A stretch of DNA of 64,000 nt. Origin: Torymus aiolomorphi (taxonomy: Eukaryota; Arthropoda; Insecta; Hymenoptera; Torymidae). Positions within the stretch are counted from its first letter, which is position 1; every line of letters starts with the position of its first letter. The stretch covers positions 40,660,083 through 40,724,082 of the forward strand of contig CM070874.1 in the NCBI GenBank assembly GCA_036365515.1. The letters are read 5' to 3'. A program made the translations under genes and the position numbers. Positions 45,106 to 57,077 of this stretch are shown here, piece by piece. The notes beneath the pieces were generated by a model. That model was not told the origin of the DNA and searched no databases. It saw nothing but the letters and a program-made list of their open reading frames with translations.

Positions 45106-46313
45106 TTGCCCCAAGAACATCCAAAGTGGACTTTGAAAACCTTACAAAGAAATGGCGCTTCTTGTTTGACACGTATAGATGAACTGCATGCGGTATGGAA
45201 AAAAGATATTATGAAAGGAGGTACAAAATTTGATAAAGCAATTACAATAAAAAATCATGTATATAAGAGATTTTCTGAAGCAAGAGAAAATAATTCTTGT
45301 ATAACAACAAGAAATTTGAGAGAATGGGCTATCCAGTGTTCTCTTCAGTATGAGAATAAATTCCAATTTGATGCTTCTCTAGCATGGGATGATCGCTTTA
45401 AAAAGGAATTTCGTATTTCACAAAGGAAAATTACTCAATATGTGAAGCCAACAGAACAAAAATCAGTAGAACAATTGCAGAAGGCAGCTAAAGATTATCA
45501 ACAATTGTTCAATGAAATAATATATAATTTTGATTTAGATTTTGTTTTGAACGTGGATCAGAATATAGGGGTGGAATGTCGAACAAATGTTCAAAGAACA
45601 CTTGAACAACTCGGATACAAAAATTGTGAATGCGTACTTGGATGACTTCAACAAAGTAACACACACTTACACGGCACAATACACAATCACTGCATCTGGA
45701 AAGCTGATACAAAAAGTATTTTTATGCTTACGAGAAAGCAATGGATGTTTTGGATTACGAGTGCAGCAAGAAGTTGATTGCAAGAAGCAATTTTAAAAAT
45801 GTTTATGTAAGTGCTCAAGATCTGGAAAGTTAACATCAGATATTTTTAACATTTATTTAGAGGATGTTTTATGATAAACTTTTTTATACATTTTTAAATC
45901 AAGAAGGAACATCACGGTGCACACGATCCATAATCCCGCCAGGGTGTATACCTCTCTGTCAGCCATTGGATGTTTCCGTGCACCGGCAAATCAAAGTTCT
46001 AATTAAAGCAATGCAAAATTGTACATACCTAATGCAGAAAAATAGACAAATTAATAGTCGAGAGGATGCCATCCAAATTCACTCCATTATCTTAAATCAA
46101 TATGAGGCGTTTCACGTCAAATGTCCCAGCGCAGCGCGCGAGCGCCAAATCGTGCTATATCTAGCTCATGTTTACGATACTAAAACGTACTTAAAAAAAT
46201 TTTATGATAAGCATTTCCGACGTATTTTTTCCTCGGCTTTCCAATGGTGTAGGCAGTTTTCCCAAAATTTTCCATTTTCGCCTTCAAAAAGTACAAAACG
46301 TGTTATATCTTAA
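45106..46313 (+). pseudogene. pogo/Tc5-like transposase remnant
   Basis: The first part (45106-45645) has WTLKTLQRNGASCL and a CENP-B/HTH-type region ending in FRISQRKITQYV. The start of the DDE domain follows at FVLNVDQN, where the first catalytic Asp is expected. The middle of the DDE domain is deleted or shifted between 45645 and about 45864. The end (about 45890-46200) has IPPGCIPLCQPLDVSVHRQI, the usual proline-containing segment after the second Asp, and SREDAIQIH. No TIRs found. A different clade from the element at 59876. Confidence 0.7.
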
Positions 46314-47079
46314 AAAGCGTATTTTTAATATTTCTTTTGACCCTCTAGATCGAAAGCTGAGCATTTTTTACGTATGAAACGATAGTTTCCAAAGAGTGCC
46401 CGAAAGGTTTTCTGCGAGAAATAGAATGCGAATGAGTGGACGCATCGCCTTTCCGCCGCGCGGGACTACGCGGTACTGCGCGCGGGCTGCGCTTGCCTCA
46501 TTGCCTAATAATAATCTTTTATATTCTTTAATACTTTACCTGTTTTTTTTTTTTTTTTCATTCTTGAATAACGCATGGAGTAATATTTTATTAATTATTT
46601 CATAAAAAAATAAAATTTCAAAATTAACAGCAACATGTGCAAACTCTTGCACTAATGTTTGTTTTTCAATGTAGATAATTTTTTTGTTTTTTTTTTACGT
46701 GCTATATCTCGAAAAGTATATTTTTAGTATTGTTTTACCCATAATATTGAAAGCTATCCTTTTTTTAGGTAGGAAAGGATATTTCCCAAAAAGTGTCCAA
46801 GATGTTTTGTGCTATGCAAATAAAACGCGAAAGATTATATGCACGGCAGGGCGAAAGCATATTCTACGCTACGCGAGGTACAGCGCGGTTTGCCGTGCGA
46901 CACGGAATCATTTATTTTTCATTCGGTAGGTGGCATCCACACTTTTTACTCTGTATGCAAATTGTCACGTCAAAAGTATATAATTACCATAACTTTTTAT
47001 CTTTCTCCTCCTCGAATTTTTTCGAATTTGTCGTTGATAGCAAAGAAAAAGCTTGCCATTTCTGTTATAAACGATTAAA
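46314..47079. repeat. Diverged ~380-bp duplication downstream of the pogo-like remnant
   Basis: CGTGTTATATCTTAAAAAGC...GAAAGCTGAGCATTTTTTAC (about 46300-46375) and CGTGCTATATCTCGAAAAGT...GAAAGCTATCCTTTTTTTAG (about 46700-46770) are clearly related, each followed by CCAAAGAGTGCCCGA / CCAAAAAGTGTCCAA. No gene. Confidence 0.5.
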
Positions 47080-47739
47080 ATGGATTCACATTGGAAATTG
47101 AAATGTATATGTATAAATCCTTTAAATAAAAATGATCACTCTGCATATAAGAATTTGACTGATTTTCCAACACTTTTAAGAAGTGCATTTCCTTTAGTAC
47201 CTGAAAATGCTAAAATATGTTTAACCTGTCGACGCCAAATTTATAAGCAGAAATCAAATTTACCTGAAACTGATGCTAAAAAAGCTAAAATAGTGTGCGA
47301 TGATGAATATTATAAAGCTAGTGTTGCAGTTCTCCAACAAATTAAGAAAAAATTTTCAGAGTTAACAAATAAGCGAGAAAGAATTCAGCTATTAACTCTT
47401 GCACCGGAGTTTTGGTCTCGTAAGAACTTGATGCGAGAATTCAATTGCAGTGAACGGGAGGCTTGTGAAGCGAAAGATTTGGAAGCAAATAGCAGAATAT
47501 TTTCATTACCTGCTAAGAAACGTGGTAAACTACTTCCAGCTGATACTGTAAATTCTGTCAAATCTTTTTATGAGAGAGATGATATAAGTCGACGATCGCC
47601 GTTCTGCGAACAAGCAGATTGTTTTGCGCTCGCACAAAACGGAGGGAGTTTTGACGAATTGTCTAAATACTTCCCGGGCCGGTACGTACTTTGTGGAATG
47701 CCCTTTGTTCCTTACAAGCTATGTTTACCTCTCGCGTAG
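47080..47739 (+). CDS. Uncharacterised protein with N-terminal Cys pairs, possibly 3'-truncated
   Basis: 219 codons. The N-terminus has CICINPLNKNDHS, then ICLTCRRQIY, a likely four-Cys metal site. The middle has LLTLAPEFWSRKNLMREFNCSEREACEAKDL, then KKRGKLLPADTVNSVKSFYERDDISR. I recall similar orphan proteins in many insects, often in many copies and tied to transposons, but can name no function. The last ~45 residues (from about 47600) are low in family-like character, and a retrotransposon begins nearby, so the true C-terminus may be lost. Confidence 0.5.
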   Translation: MDSHWKLKCICINPLNKNDHSAYKNLTDFPTLLRSAFPLVPENAKICLTCRRQIYKQKSNLPETDAKKAKIVCDDEYYKASVAVLQQIKKKFSELTNKRERIQLLTLAPEFWSRKNLMREFNCSEREACEAKDLEANSRIFSLPAKKRGKLLPADTVNSVKSFYERDDISRRSPFCEQADCFALAQNGGSFDELSKYFPGRYVLCGMPFVPYKLCLPLA

Positions 47740-48093
47740 ATGTAAAAAGAGGCTCACATTTGCTATCGTGCTGGAAAGTTTAATTCATATTCAGAGTAAA
47801 GAGTTCAGAGTGAGCCAATGTGTGGTTGATAAAACTTTCTCATTTCGTGGCGATTAAATTTAAGAGTTTGTGTATCTGAGTATATGCAGAAAATACCAAT
47901 TTTTTAGATTTGAGAATCGTGAAGTTTTCCAAGTAATATCTTTAATAAAAAAAAAGGTGATAAAGAGTGAATTAAAATTCAGAGGCGATGAAATGAGAGA
48001 GGAACTCAGTCAAAGTTGAATATGAATAAATGCTCTTAGTGAATTGAGTTTTATATCTACTGCTATAAGTGTATTGGAAATTTTTCTCATAGT
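47740..48093 (+). other. Region upstream of copia gag, no 5' LTR seen
   Basis: Many ATTCAGAG/TTCAGAG words typical of the following element suggest this is already its interior. I find no copy of the 3' LTR (TGTAAGAAATAG...) and no iMet-type primer site here, so the element is 5'-truncated or rearranged. Confidence 0.4.
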
Positions 48094-48300
48094 TTGGTGT
48101 CCCTCTCTAACTTGCCTTGCGGTTGGACTCGGAGTACTGGCTTTTGGGAGAGTTTTTGTTTACTGCAGAGATTATATTTGAGGAAATTTTTTTCTTCGAG
48201 CATATTCATAAAGTTCTGGGGTCAATGTTCAGATGAAAATTTGTGTCCGATAAGTAGTCTGTTCATTGTCTACTTACGTTCTACTTTCTATCAAGCGATC

Positions 48301-48630
48301 ATTGCAGTTATGCCCGAAATACGACGTACAGATTCTGCTGTTATTACAACTACCGGCAAAGAAATGAATATGGATGCTCTGAGAAAAGCCATGACTCGTA
48401 TATAAGAAGATCACGATGCTAATTCAAAAACCTCCGAGTCCAGAGAACCAAAAGTATCCAGAGCGAGCACACAAAAATTCAGAAGCAATAAAAGCAAGTG
48501 CTTCAGATGTAACAGAGTTGGACATTGGCAACAAGAGTGTCCACTAATAAACTCAAATCGCTGGTTCTGTTACATATGTAATCGTGAAACTGAACATAAA
48601 GGAGAAGATTGTCCGAACAAGTTCAATCAT
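48301..48630 (+). pseudogene. gag: copia gag remnant with zinc knuckles
   Basis: One frame reads TTTGKEMNMDALRKAM to a TAA at about 48403. The same frame continues to two Cys/His boxes at about 48508-48612: CFRCNRVGHWQQEC (CX2CX4HX4C) and CYICNRETEHKGEDC (one residue longer). Nucleocapsid RNA-binding motif. Upstream gag is not recognisable. Confidence 0.65.
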
Positions 48631-48935
48631 TCAACTCAAGGACAAAATAAGAGACCAGCTGACAGAGATGGTGAAGTGTACGGACGTCCTGCCAAAATTA
48701 ACAAACCTAAGAGTCAAGAGACTAATGGCAGAGGTAGGGCCAACTTCAGAGGAATCCGAGGTCAAGGCAGAGGCCATCCCAGAGGCAGAAGCAATTATCG
48801 AGGTTCCAGAGGCGGCCCAACTGCCAGATGATCTGAATATGATGACGATAGGGGCGGATATGGAAATGATGAGTACGAGCAGCAAGAAGGTAAGATTGAA
48901 TATATTAATAATAATCTCAATAATAATGAAAGGCA

Positions 48936-50205
48936 CATAGAGTTTATAGCAGATTCGAGAGCAACGGAACACATCGTTAATAAAAGTTTCATTCTGAGTG
49001 ATTTTAAAATATCTGCAAAGGGAGTTATTAAGAGTGATAATAAAAATGATTTTGCCGATATTGTAATTGATAGTAGAGGAAATCTTTTGCTTAAAAACAA
49101 TACTTTTAATGAAAATTCTATCAAATTAACAAACGTAATTGCAGCAAAAGATATTTCAGAGAATTTATTATCATTGCGAAAATTAGTAGATGCAGGGTTT
49201 AGTATAAATTTAGATGATAGAATATTCCGAGTATACAACAAAGAAAATGATAAAACTATATTTGAAGGTACATACGAAAAGCTTAATTGGGTAGTTAGGT
49301 TTGAAGTTAAAAAAGTAATGAATAAAAATGACACTACTGTAAATGAGTATGATAATTATAGTTGCGTAGCGTGTTTTGCGACAAACAATGAGTTTTCAAA
49401 ACAATCACAGACAAATTCTACGGATAAACGACCGTCAGATTCGGAGGGAGAGAATTCAGAGTATAATACAGAGTTATCAAAAGATATAGAATCTGTGATT
49501 GGGAGGGAGAATTCGGAAGAACTCATTGAATCGAATGCTCAAACTGTAAATTCAGAGGAAACAACCGCAGAGTACGACGCTAGTCTGACATCATATAAAA
49601 CAATCAAAGTAGATGACTTAAATAATATCGAGAATTTGCAAGAGATACTTATTGAAAATCCACCCAATGTATCAAATTCAGAAGTAAAACAAAGTGAAGC
49701 AATGTTATGGCACGTCAGATTAGGTCATGCATCTTTGAACTATTTGAAAAAATTACAAGAGAAAGAAAAGAGTTTGCAGCATGTAAAATTTGAAGAGTCG
49801 ATAAGAGATTGTGAAGTATGTATACTATCAAAAATGGAAAAACTTCCGTTCAAACAACACAGAAGTAGAGCAGAAAGGCCATTACAGATAATACACTCAG
49901 ATTTAATGGGTCCAATTAAACCCACTTCATGGCCGGGGCAAAAGAAGTACATTATGACATTTGTAGACGACTACTCTCGATACGCAAAAATATATTGTTT
50001 AAAATCGAAAGATGAAGCAGGACAAGCATTTGTAAGTTATCTTGTCTCTGCTAGAAATCGATTAGGTACAGATGCAAAAGTTTGCTATGTTAGGTCAGAT
50101 AGAGGTACTGAATACACTGGGGGAAAATTTGCTGAGGTTATGAGAAAAGAAAAGATCGAACCAGATAGAGAGGTCCACCGTATACTCCGGAACTTAATGG
50201 AGTAG
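48936..50205 (+). pseudogene. pol: copia protease and integrase N-terminal/core remnant
   Basis: The protease motif reads FIADSRATEHI near 48945, where the catalytic D-S-G is D-S-R. The following frame is open to 50205. It carries the integrase HHCC finger (WHVRLGHASL ... CEVCILSK) and the first two catalytic Asp (IHSDLMGP; RSDRGTEYTGG). A one-base shift near 50170 moves the rest of integrase to another frame. Confidence 0.85.
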
Positions 50206-50603
50206 CGAAAAGATTCAATAAGACGATTCAGAGAACGATCAGAGCAAATATGTGCGATTCAGGTCTACCAGAAAGTATGTGGGAACTGGCAACGGCAACG
50301 GCCGTCCATACTTACAATATTACTCCCCATAAATCAATTAATTATGAAGTTCCATTATTGAAATTCTCACCAAAAGCCAAATGCCATTTACAACAGATCA
50401 GGAGATTTGGTTGCATTGCTTATATCAAGCTACCTACAATTAAATCTAAATTTACCAAGGTAGCCATAAAAGCAGTCTTGATTGGGCATACACCTACAGG
50501 ATACCTTTTATGGCATCCAGGCTCAAGAAAGTTCTTGGAGTCAAGACATGTGATATTTCTTGAGAAAGTAGTGTATAAAGATGTGCATAAAAAAAAGGAA
50601 TAA
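50170..50603 (+). pseudogene. pol: copia integrase C-terminal remnant
   Basis: After the shift the frame shows PPYTPELNGVAKRFNKTIQR. The position of the third catalytic residue (E in GVAERF-type motifs) is Lys, so the DDE triad is broken. It continues with MWELATATAVHTYN and the GYLLWHPGSRKF region and ends in a stop at 50603. Confidence 0.8.
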
Positions 50604-50650
50604 CTGAAAATAAAGAGGGAATAAAACAAAATGATAAAAATACATCTGAT

Positions 50651-51055
50651 ATGCTGATTGAATTTTCAGGAAATGAACTAACAAACGAACTACACAGTTC
50701 GTCTGAAATCAATCAAAAACTTCATTCAGAGAATTCAGAGCTAAACAAAACTAAACAAGGAAAAAGGGGTAGACGAAAGAAAACCAGTTCGAAAAAGGGC
50801 GAACAAAATTCCGAGATAAATAAAATGAGGTTGATTGATCAAATCAATCAAAATACTGGTCCTGTTACAAGAAGTAAAGTTAAGAAAATAAATGATATCA
50901 GTTTTGCTCGCTATACAAAAGTTTCAGAGGTTGAAGAAATAAATGAAGATGGGCTAGGGCATATTCTCCTAGCATCAATTCAAAAAGATCCCACTAGATT
51001 TGAAGAGGCAATGAATTCAGAGGATAAAGATCTGTGGAAACAGGCTATAATATAA
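50651..51055 (+). pseudogene. pol: copia integrase-RT linker and RT start
   Basis: Charged K/E/N-rich linker (KKTSSKKGEQNSEINK), then FEEAMNSEDKDLWKQAI, the usual start of copia RT, closed by a TAA at 51053-51055. Confidence 0.7.
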
Positions 51056-52660
51056 GAATTAGACTCCATGAAAGAGACTGGAGTATGGGAAGTAGTTGAC
51101 AGACCAAAGAAAAAATTAAATGGTAAAAGGCCCAGCATAATTGGCTCAAAGTGGGTATTTAAAAAGAAAGTCGAAAGTGATGGCACGATTAAATATAAAG
51201 CACGACTAGTAACGAGAGGTTTCAAAGACAAAAATGTATATGATTTGAAGGAAACATATGCACCGGTTTCAAGACTGTCACTTATAAGAGCAACCATCTC
51301 CATAGTTAGTAAAGAGGATCTGGTGATGTGTTAAATGGATGTAAAGACAGTTTTCTTGAATGGAGAACTCGAAGAGGAGGTATTCATGGAAATACCAGAT
51401 GGAGTAAAGAATCCAGAGGACATCAGATTAACCAAAGTTTGTAAACTAAAGAAATCTTTATATGGTTTAAAAATAAGTCCAAAGAAATGGAATAAGAAAT
51501 TTTCAGAGGAAGCACGGAAACTAGGTCTTGAGAATGATCTGCACGATCCATGTCTGTTCCCTTGGAGACAGAAAGGAAAACTAGCAATGATCGTATTATA
51601 TGTAGATGACATATTAATTGCTAGTAATGATAAAGAAAAGCTTAAACAAATTAAGTGTCATTTGAGTAGTATCTTTCAAATGAAAGATCTAGGAGAACCA
51701 AGAAACTTTCTTGGAATGACAATTCAGAGGAATAGAAAAGAAAGAAAAATTGTAATTCATCAGGCTGCTTACACAGAGAAAGTCTTAGAAAAATTTAACA
51801 TGAAAGAGTGCAAGCCTCAGAGCACACCTATGGTTACTCGACAAGTGAAAAACAGAAATAATAAGGTCAAACTACATACAGAAAATCCAAAGTCAATTAA
51901 TGAAATCAAAAAGGTACCTGATAGAGAAGCCATTGGAAGCTTGATGTATCTAGCAAATACTACACGACCAGATATAGCCTTTGCAGTAAATTATCTAGCA
52001 AGAAAACAATTAGAACCTACTGAGGACGACTGGAATGATGTGAAAAGAGTATTCAGATATTTAAGAGGAACAACTGATCTAGGTGTAAGATTTACTTCTA
52101 CTGCTAAGCATCTAGAAGCATTGACTGACTCGAGTTTCAGAGATTGTGAAAACTCAACATCTACTGGTGGATACATCATAAAACTGTTTGGTGATGTCAT
52201 TGCCTGGAGAAGTCATAAGCAATCATGTACAACACTGTCCACTTGCCAGACAGAATATTTGGATATGAGCGATGCATGCCAAGAGTTGATATCGCTGGAC
52301 AAATCAGTCAGGTATATAATTGGTCAAACTCTGTTCCCTGTAAACGTATGGTGCGACAACAGGTCTGCGAGAGACTGCACCGAAATGGACGGGACCCATA
52401 AACTTAAAACATTTGACCAGAGCTTGGAAAATATTCAGAGAGATCTAAAATTCAGAGAAGAAACGGGAACTAGAAACCCATGGCGGAATCTCATGGTGAT
52501 TTTATAAAACAATGTGTCGATGAGAAAAAGGTCAAAGTCCTGTGGATAGCTACTAAAGAGAATCTAGCTGATATTATGACGAAGCCTTTGGCTGAAAAAG
52601 AGTTTACTTATTTAAGAGATCAAATCACTAATATGAGTTTGAATGTCATGAGTTGAAATC
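51056..52660 (+). pseudogene. pol: copia reverse transcriptase and RNase H remnant
   Basis: RT starts with SKWVFKKK and ARLVTRGF. A TAA at 51332-51334 falls just before MDVKTVFLNGEL, in the same frame. LYVDDILIAS, the catalytic box, is intact (about 51597). SLMYLANTTRPDIAFAVNYL and the RNase H region with TLSTCQTEYLDM and VWCDNRSA follow. A shift near 52470-52500 moves the tail (NLADIMTKPL...) to another frame. RT is the best-preserved part. Confidence 0.88.
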
Positions 52661-52940
52661 ATTCAGAGTTTAATTTATAATTTGTACATGAGATTAATTG
52701 TTTTTATGATTTTATGTTTACAGAACAACGATGAAAAGACTTTATGCAAGGAGAAGGAAATCAACGCAATCAAGTCAAGAACTATTAACAGATTTCTCAT
52801 TTACCTAAATTCTAGATTAACTTTTGTACTTAGTATTTAAACGCTTCTCTTTGCTAATGTAATTCAGTTCTATTTAAAATTATTCTCTTTAAAATTATTA
52901 AATTATAATGTCCAGAAGATATGGCAGAATAGTCAAAATC

Positions 52941-52955
52941 GACAAAGGGAGGGAG
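52941..52955 (+). promoter_or_regulatory. copia polypurine tract
   Basis: ACAAAGGGAGGGAG directly precedes the LTR start TGTAAGAAATAG. Confidence 0.7.
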
Positions 52956-53264
52956 TGTAAGAAATAGCTTTGTCGATGGTCAGAAACGACGGCGCTGCGA
53001 GCGAGCAACTATTCCCCCTCTCCGACAAAGTCCTGAGCTGCGCTCAGTCTTTCTGCGATAGTAGGCGCGAACGGATCGCTTTCCGAGTGTATACGTATAT
53101 TAAGTCTTCAGAGTGTAGATGTTCTAATAAAGAGGTTCGGAGTGTTTGAATATAATCGTGTGTCTGAGTATAATTTATTGAACCACCTGTATCCCGTATA
53201 GACATAAACCTCTGAATAGTATTCTAATAGGAGGATGCTCTATGGAAGAAGCATCACTCCTACA
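52956..53264 (+). repeat. copia 3' LTR
   Basis: Begins TGTAAG and ends CCTACA, with a GC-rich promoter-like core and AATAAA near 53125. Only one copy in the window. Confidence 0.7.
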
Positions 53265-53654
53265 CAAATTATCTAACTTTATTATATGATATAAATTAAT
53301 CAAAACGATATAATAGCGATGAATTGCATTTGTAACCTCAAAAAGTAAATTAGATTGTGTTTGAATTATAAATATTATTACTGTACGAAAATATTTGACT
53401 AGGTAGGAAATAAATAAATAACAATTTTAATAATTATTTATTATATTTTATTCGTGTGTCTATTTTGCAGATGTTATTTCTGATTGTTTTAACAGAAATT
53501 ACAACGTGACCCGTTGTTATTATTGAACGATTTTCAGATGAAATAAAAGCTTATCAACAAATTTCTATTATACCTTATAATAACTACTAATTTATAAAAG
53601 TTTAAACAATTATTTTCCGCATAATTTTTTAGAAATATGGGTGTGTAACATTTT
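53265..53654. other. AT-rich spacer
   Basis: No gene or repeat recognised. Confidence 0.35.
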
Positions 53655-55130
53655 TAAGCACGACCGCTTCTCGGGAGAGCCTTATATATTCGTCAGGGCG
53701 AAAATTGTAACACTTCAAATTCTAAAAATTTAAAACATAATCTAAAACCAATTAAAACACGTCTTTTTTACATTGAATTTTTTTCTCCGAACAATATTTG
53801 GCAATATAATAGCGAAAAACCCGCTAAAACATCAAAAATAGTCGTTTTTTTGCTATTACTTTACAGAATTTGACTTTACACAAAATAAATGTTATTGAAC
53901 ATTGTTTTCTACAATCAATTCCTAACGAGTTAGACTCATAAAAACAATTTTTAACGCCTAGATATCCATAAAATGGACGATTTTCGACTCCAACTTGACA
54001 GGATTTAACTTTACATAAATATGTTAAATGTAAAAGTTATAGATTATAATAAAAAAAATTTTTCTCATTTAACATTTTTATGTACCATCAATTCCTGATA
54101 ACCTAAACCTATAAACACGATTTTTAACAGTCAATTGTCACATATTATTTAACAGAATTCGGTTTGTCATAAATATTGAATACAATAGCTATAAATAAGA
54201 TCGAAAAAATCAATAAAATATTCCAAATATCGTATAATTATAAAAATATAATTGCAAAATATAAAATATAAATTGACGTTGAACTAAAAGATTCAAAATT
54301 ACGTAATATTATACATGTACATATTAAAGCAATATTATATTTACGAAAAACAAATTGTGTAATGTATGTGCTGTGAAGGGAATGCCTTTACTCACATACG
54401 TTATACACAATTACTTATGTTCATTGATTTTTCAAATTTATTTTCTAACAGGTTCAGTAGGGCATGAGTTAAATATGACTCATGGAATCTGCCATACTTT
54501 AAGTTGCTCTAGAAGAAAAAACTAAAAATTTCTTAGATTCTTTTTTACTCTTTTTAAACTTAATGTATCTTTTCTTATACATTATCTATACTAAACCTGT
54601 TAAAATACATATTTTATCTAATATTCGAGCAGAGGCACATTCGTTGAAGTGAACAGGTTGTTCCTGGGCTTTAATAATTTAGAAAATACGAAAATTGATT
54701 GAGAAATATAAAAAATCAAATACAGAAATCTGTAATTGAGTAAGGTCTCCCATGGCAAATTGTCATATACAAAGAATGTAATATACTAGCTGACACTCTC
54801 AATCTTAGAAAACCATTAGATAGGTAAGTCTCGCTTGGAAATCTACGAAGTACATAATGATGTATTTTAATACAACAGACATCCTGATGCGAGTTCTTAC
54901 ACCCTGGCCAAACTTAGAAATTAACCAGCCGACCTTATCTTACCAGCGACAACTATCTACCCGTATTGTATTTAACCACACACGCAGCACTTTTATGATA
55001 TCCGCTCTCGTCGCCGACCCTGCACTTCAACAGCCGCTGTCATCGTCGAGAACGCCGGGAGCCCATACAATAGGCCGTCGGCCTGTGCTGTCGCAATAGT
55101 ACTTCGCGCGGCCGCTCCTGCACGCGGAGC
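53655..55130. repeat. Dispersed repeat J, copy 2
   Basis: Collinear but more diverged and shorter than 27440-30290. It shares GCACGACCGCT near 53669, a CGATTTTCGACTCCAACTTG unit near 53979, ACATAATGATGTATTTTAAT near 54852, GCGAGTTCTTACACCCTGG near 54888 and a CG-rich end with GAACGCCGGGAGCC. Only about two or three of the ~175-bp units remain. Confidence 0.6.
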
Positions 55131-55259
55131 CAACGTCAAGGCGCGGAGAGAGAAAAGAATATAGCCAGTTAATAGCCAGATTATCCCCCTCTCTCCCTTT
55201 CGCCGCGTTAGAGTGCGCGCTTGCGTGAGCTAAGTGAGGGAGTACGGTAGACTACCAAA
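55131..55259. other. GC-rich flank of the errantivirus LTR
   Basis: Contains CGCGGCCGCTCC-type and CCCTCTCTCCC sequence and no ORF. Part may belong to the LTR, whose outer edge is not fixed. Confidence 0.3.
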
Positions 55260-55549
55260 AGGGGTGACACACTCACAGGTACACTCAACAATAAGTAAAT
55301 AAATCAATTTAACTAAAGATGTTTATTGAATACTCTAAATGAAATTACGTCGTTACAGTATGAACGCCCGACCGTGACTGACAATTGTCGGTGTGAGAGC
55401 AGAGTAAGAAAGTATATTCTATTGTCATCTTCATTGTCTTCTTATCTTGCCCTTTATCTTTGCAGCTTTACAGTGCGTCCGATATGGAGCGATAACGTAG
55501 CCGTGGCTGATCGATGCATCCATGCGCCGAGACGTTGAGTCATATAACT
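55260..55549 (-). repeat. Probable errantivirus 3' LTR
   Basis: On the minus strand a purine-rich GGCTGTGGAGG runs directly into AGTTATATGA. AGT-type LTR starts with the env stop codon inside the first LTR bases are usual in gypsy/errantivirus elements. AATAAA lies near 55323 (minus). The outer end near 55260 is estimated. Confidence 0.5.
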
Positions 55550-56880
55550 CCTCCACAGCCAATTTCAAAGACGTCCTCGTCTTTAGGTTTTTCGGTAGGT
55601 AGTTGATTCTTATTTTGACGCTTGTATATTAAGTAAATTGATGTAATTACCAAGAACAGTAATACAAGTATAATCGAGCTTGTAGACATAAAAAATTCAA
55701 CTCCGAATTGATTAAAAGTTGGTATAGTCATTGTGGGAAAAATCAAAGCTTTCAAAGGCTCAAAATTCAGCTGATGGTCCTTGATAATCAAAGGTGAAAT
55801 TAGACTAGACTGTTTTATTTGACCAAAATTGTCGTCGGGTCTGTAACCTTGTACCTGTATATCATTTCCTTGAATCTGGTGTGTTCCTCGAGTCATCGTC
55901 TCATCATTATCATGTTTAATTGTAATGAGATAATTGTTCGATACAAGTGTCAAATTTTCAGATAGTTTATACGTCAATATTATAGGTGAATCAATTGAAA
56001 TGATAATTGGCAGGGCCTTTTCTGTTGTAATTTGTTAGCATAGATACTCTTGTTCATATATTAGTTGGCATTTATTAGCAAACAATTTGATTGATGACCT
56101 AGTTGAACTCCATGGTTTGGTGATGATTTCTGTTTAATTATTGTAGTTGATTGTAGCAAGTCTTTGGTAAAGGGAGAATTCAATAGGATTGAGGATAGGG
56201 AATTTAATGGTGTAAATAATAGAGTTTTGAGTGAATGCGATTGATCCCTGAGCAAAACGGAAATCTAACAAATTATGGTGATGTAACATTAATTCTTTTT
56301 GAGAATAAGTTTCTAATAAGTGTACGCGGATATCTAGTATTTGCTCGTACGTTAATATTTCTAAATCGAATAATTATTCAGAAAAGATAAATGATCTTTT
56401 AATTTTACCGAGTAAGTCAAGAAAATGTTGTTCCTGAATTATAAGAGTAATGACTGCTTCAACATATTAGATTGTGAAATTTGGTTATTTACGTTTTTCC
56501 ACATATCTCTTAGATTTTTATTGATTACATCTGTGTTATTATTTATTTGTTTGCTTATTGTATTTATAACACTTATTGATCTATTTAGAGCAAATACATT
56601 TTCATGTTGTTGATGTTCGAGCGAGTTTAAACAATTATATATTTTGTCGAAATCGTTGGCATCCGGGTTTCCGAAGACGTATTCTATTACTGTACCCAAC
56701 CCGTTTACCAGACCTCTTTTCGTTCTTCTGTTCGATGGCATTATTTGCTGTATATTTTGATGTATTTCGTCACATAAAATCTCAGCTTGTTTTAACAATT
56801 TGGATTCATTTAATTCTTGATGAGTAGATAATATCGTATAGGTGCCTGCTATATGTTTGAAAGTTTTTAAGAGGGTTGTA
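55540..56880 (-). pseudogene. env: Broken errantivirus-type envelope (F-like fusion protein) gene
   Basis: Two clear parts on the minus strand. 56798-56439 (119 codons) has a furin-type site RRTKR (residues 24-28) followed by the glycine-rich fusion-peptide start GLVNGLG and a heptad-like helical stretch. 55977-55540 (145 codons) has a transmembrane segment (about residues 93-117, SSIILVLLFLVITSIYLIY) and a charged cytoplasmic tail. The connecting region (about 55980-56438) is broken by stops and frame changes, and the N-terminal part is absent before the Penelope fragment at 57000. Family: the baculovirus-F-like envelope of insect endogenous errantiviruses. No intact gene. Confidence 0.75.
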
Positions 56881-57077
56881 ATATTAATGTTGAAGTGGAG
56901 ATAATGATATTTTTAACTATTCTTCCAATTCCTTGATGATAATCATAATGTGTAGAATTTTAGCACTTTTTTGCCACTACTGGTAGACTCAGTATACTAT
57001 TTGATTTATTCAGGATGCTAATGGCCTAGTTTCTACCAATCTGAGGTGTTGAAGGTTGTTAAATAAAACACCAGTTT

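Larger units (their letters stand above)
48094..53264 (+). mobile_element. Degenerate Ty1/copia retrotransposon with 3' LTR
   Basis: Gag zinc knuckle, protease, integrase, RT and RNase H in copia order (integrase before RT), then a purine tract and a 309-bp LTR. Multiple stops and shifts, and altered catalytic residues in protease and integrase, show long decay. No 5' LTR. Confidence 0.88.
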
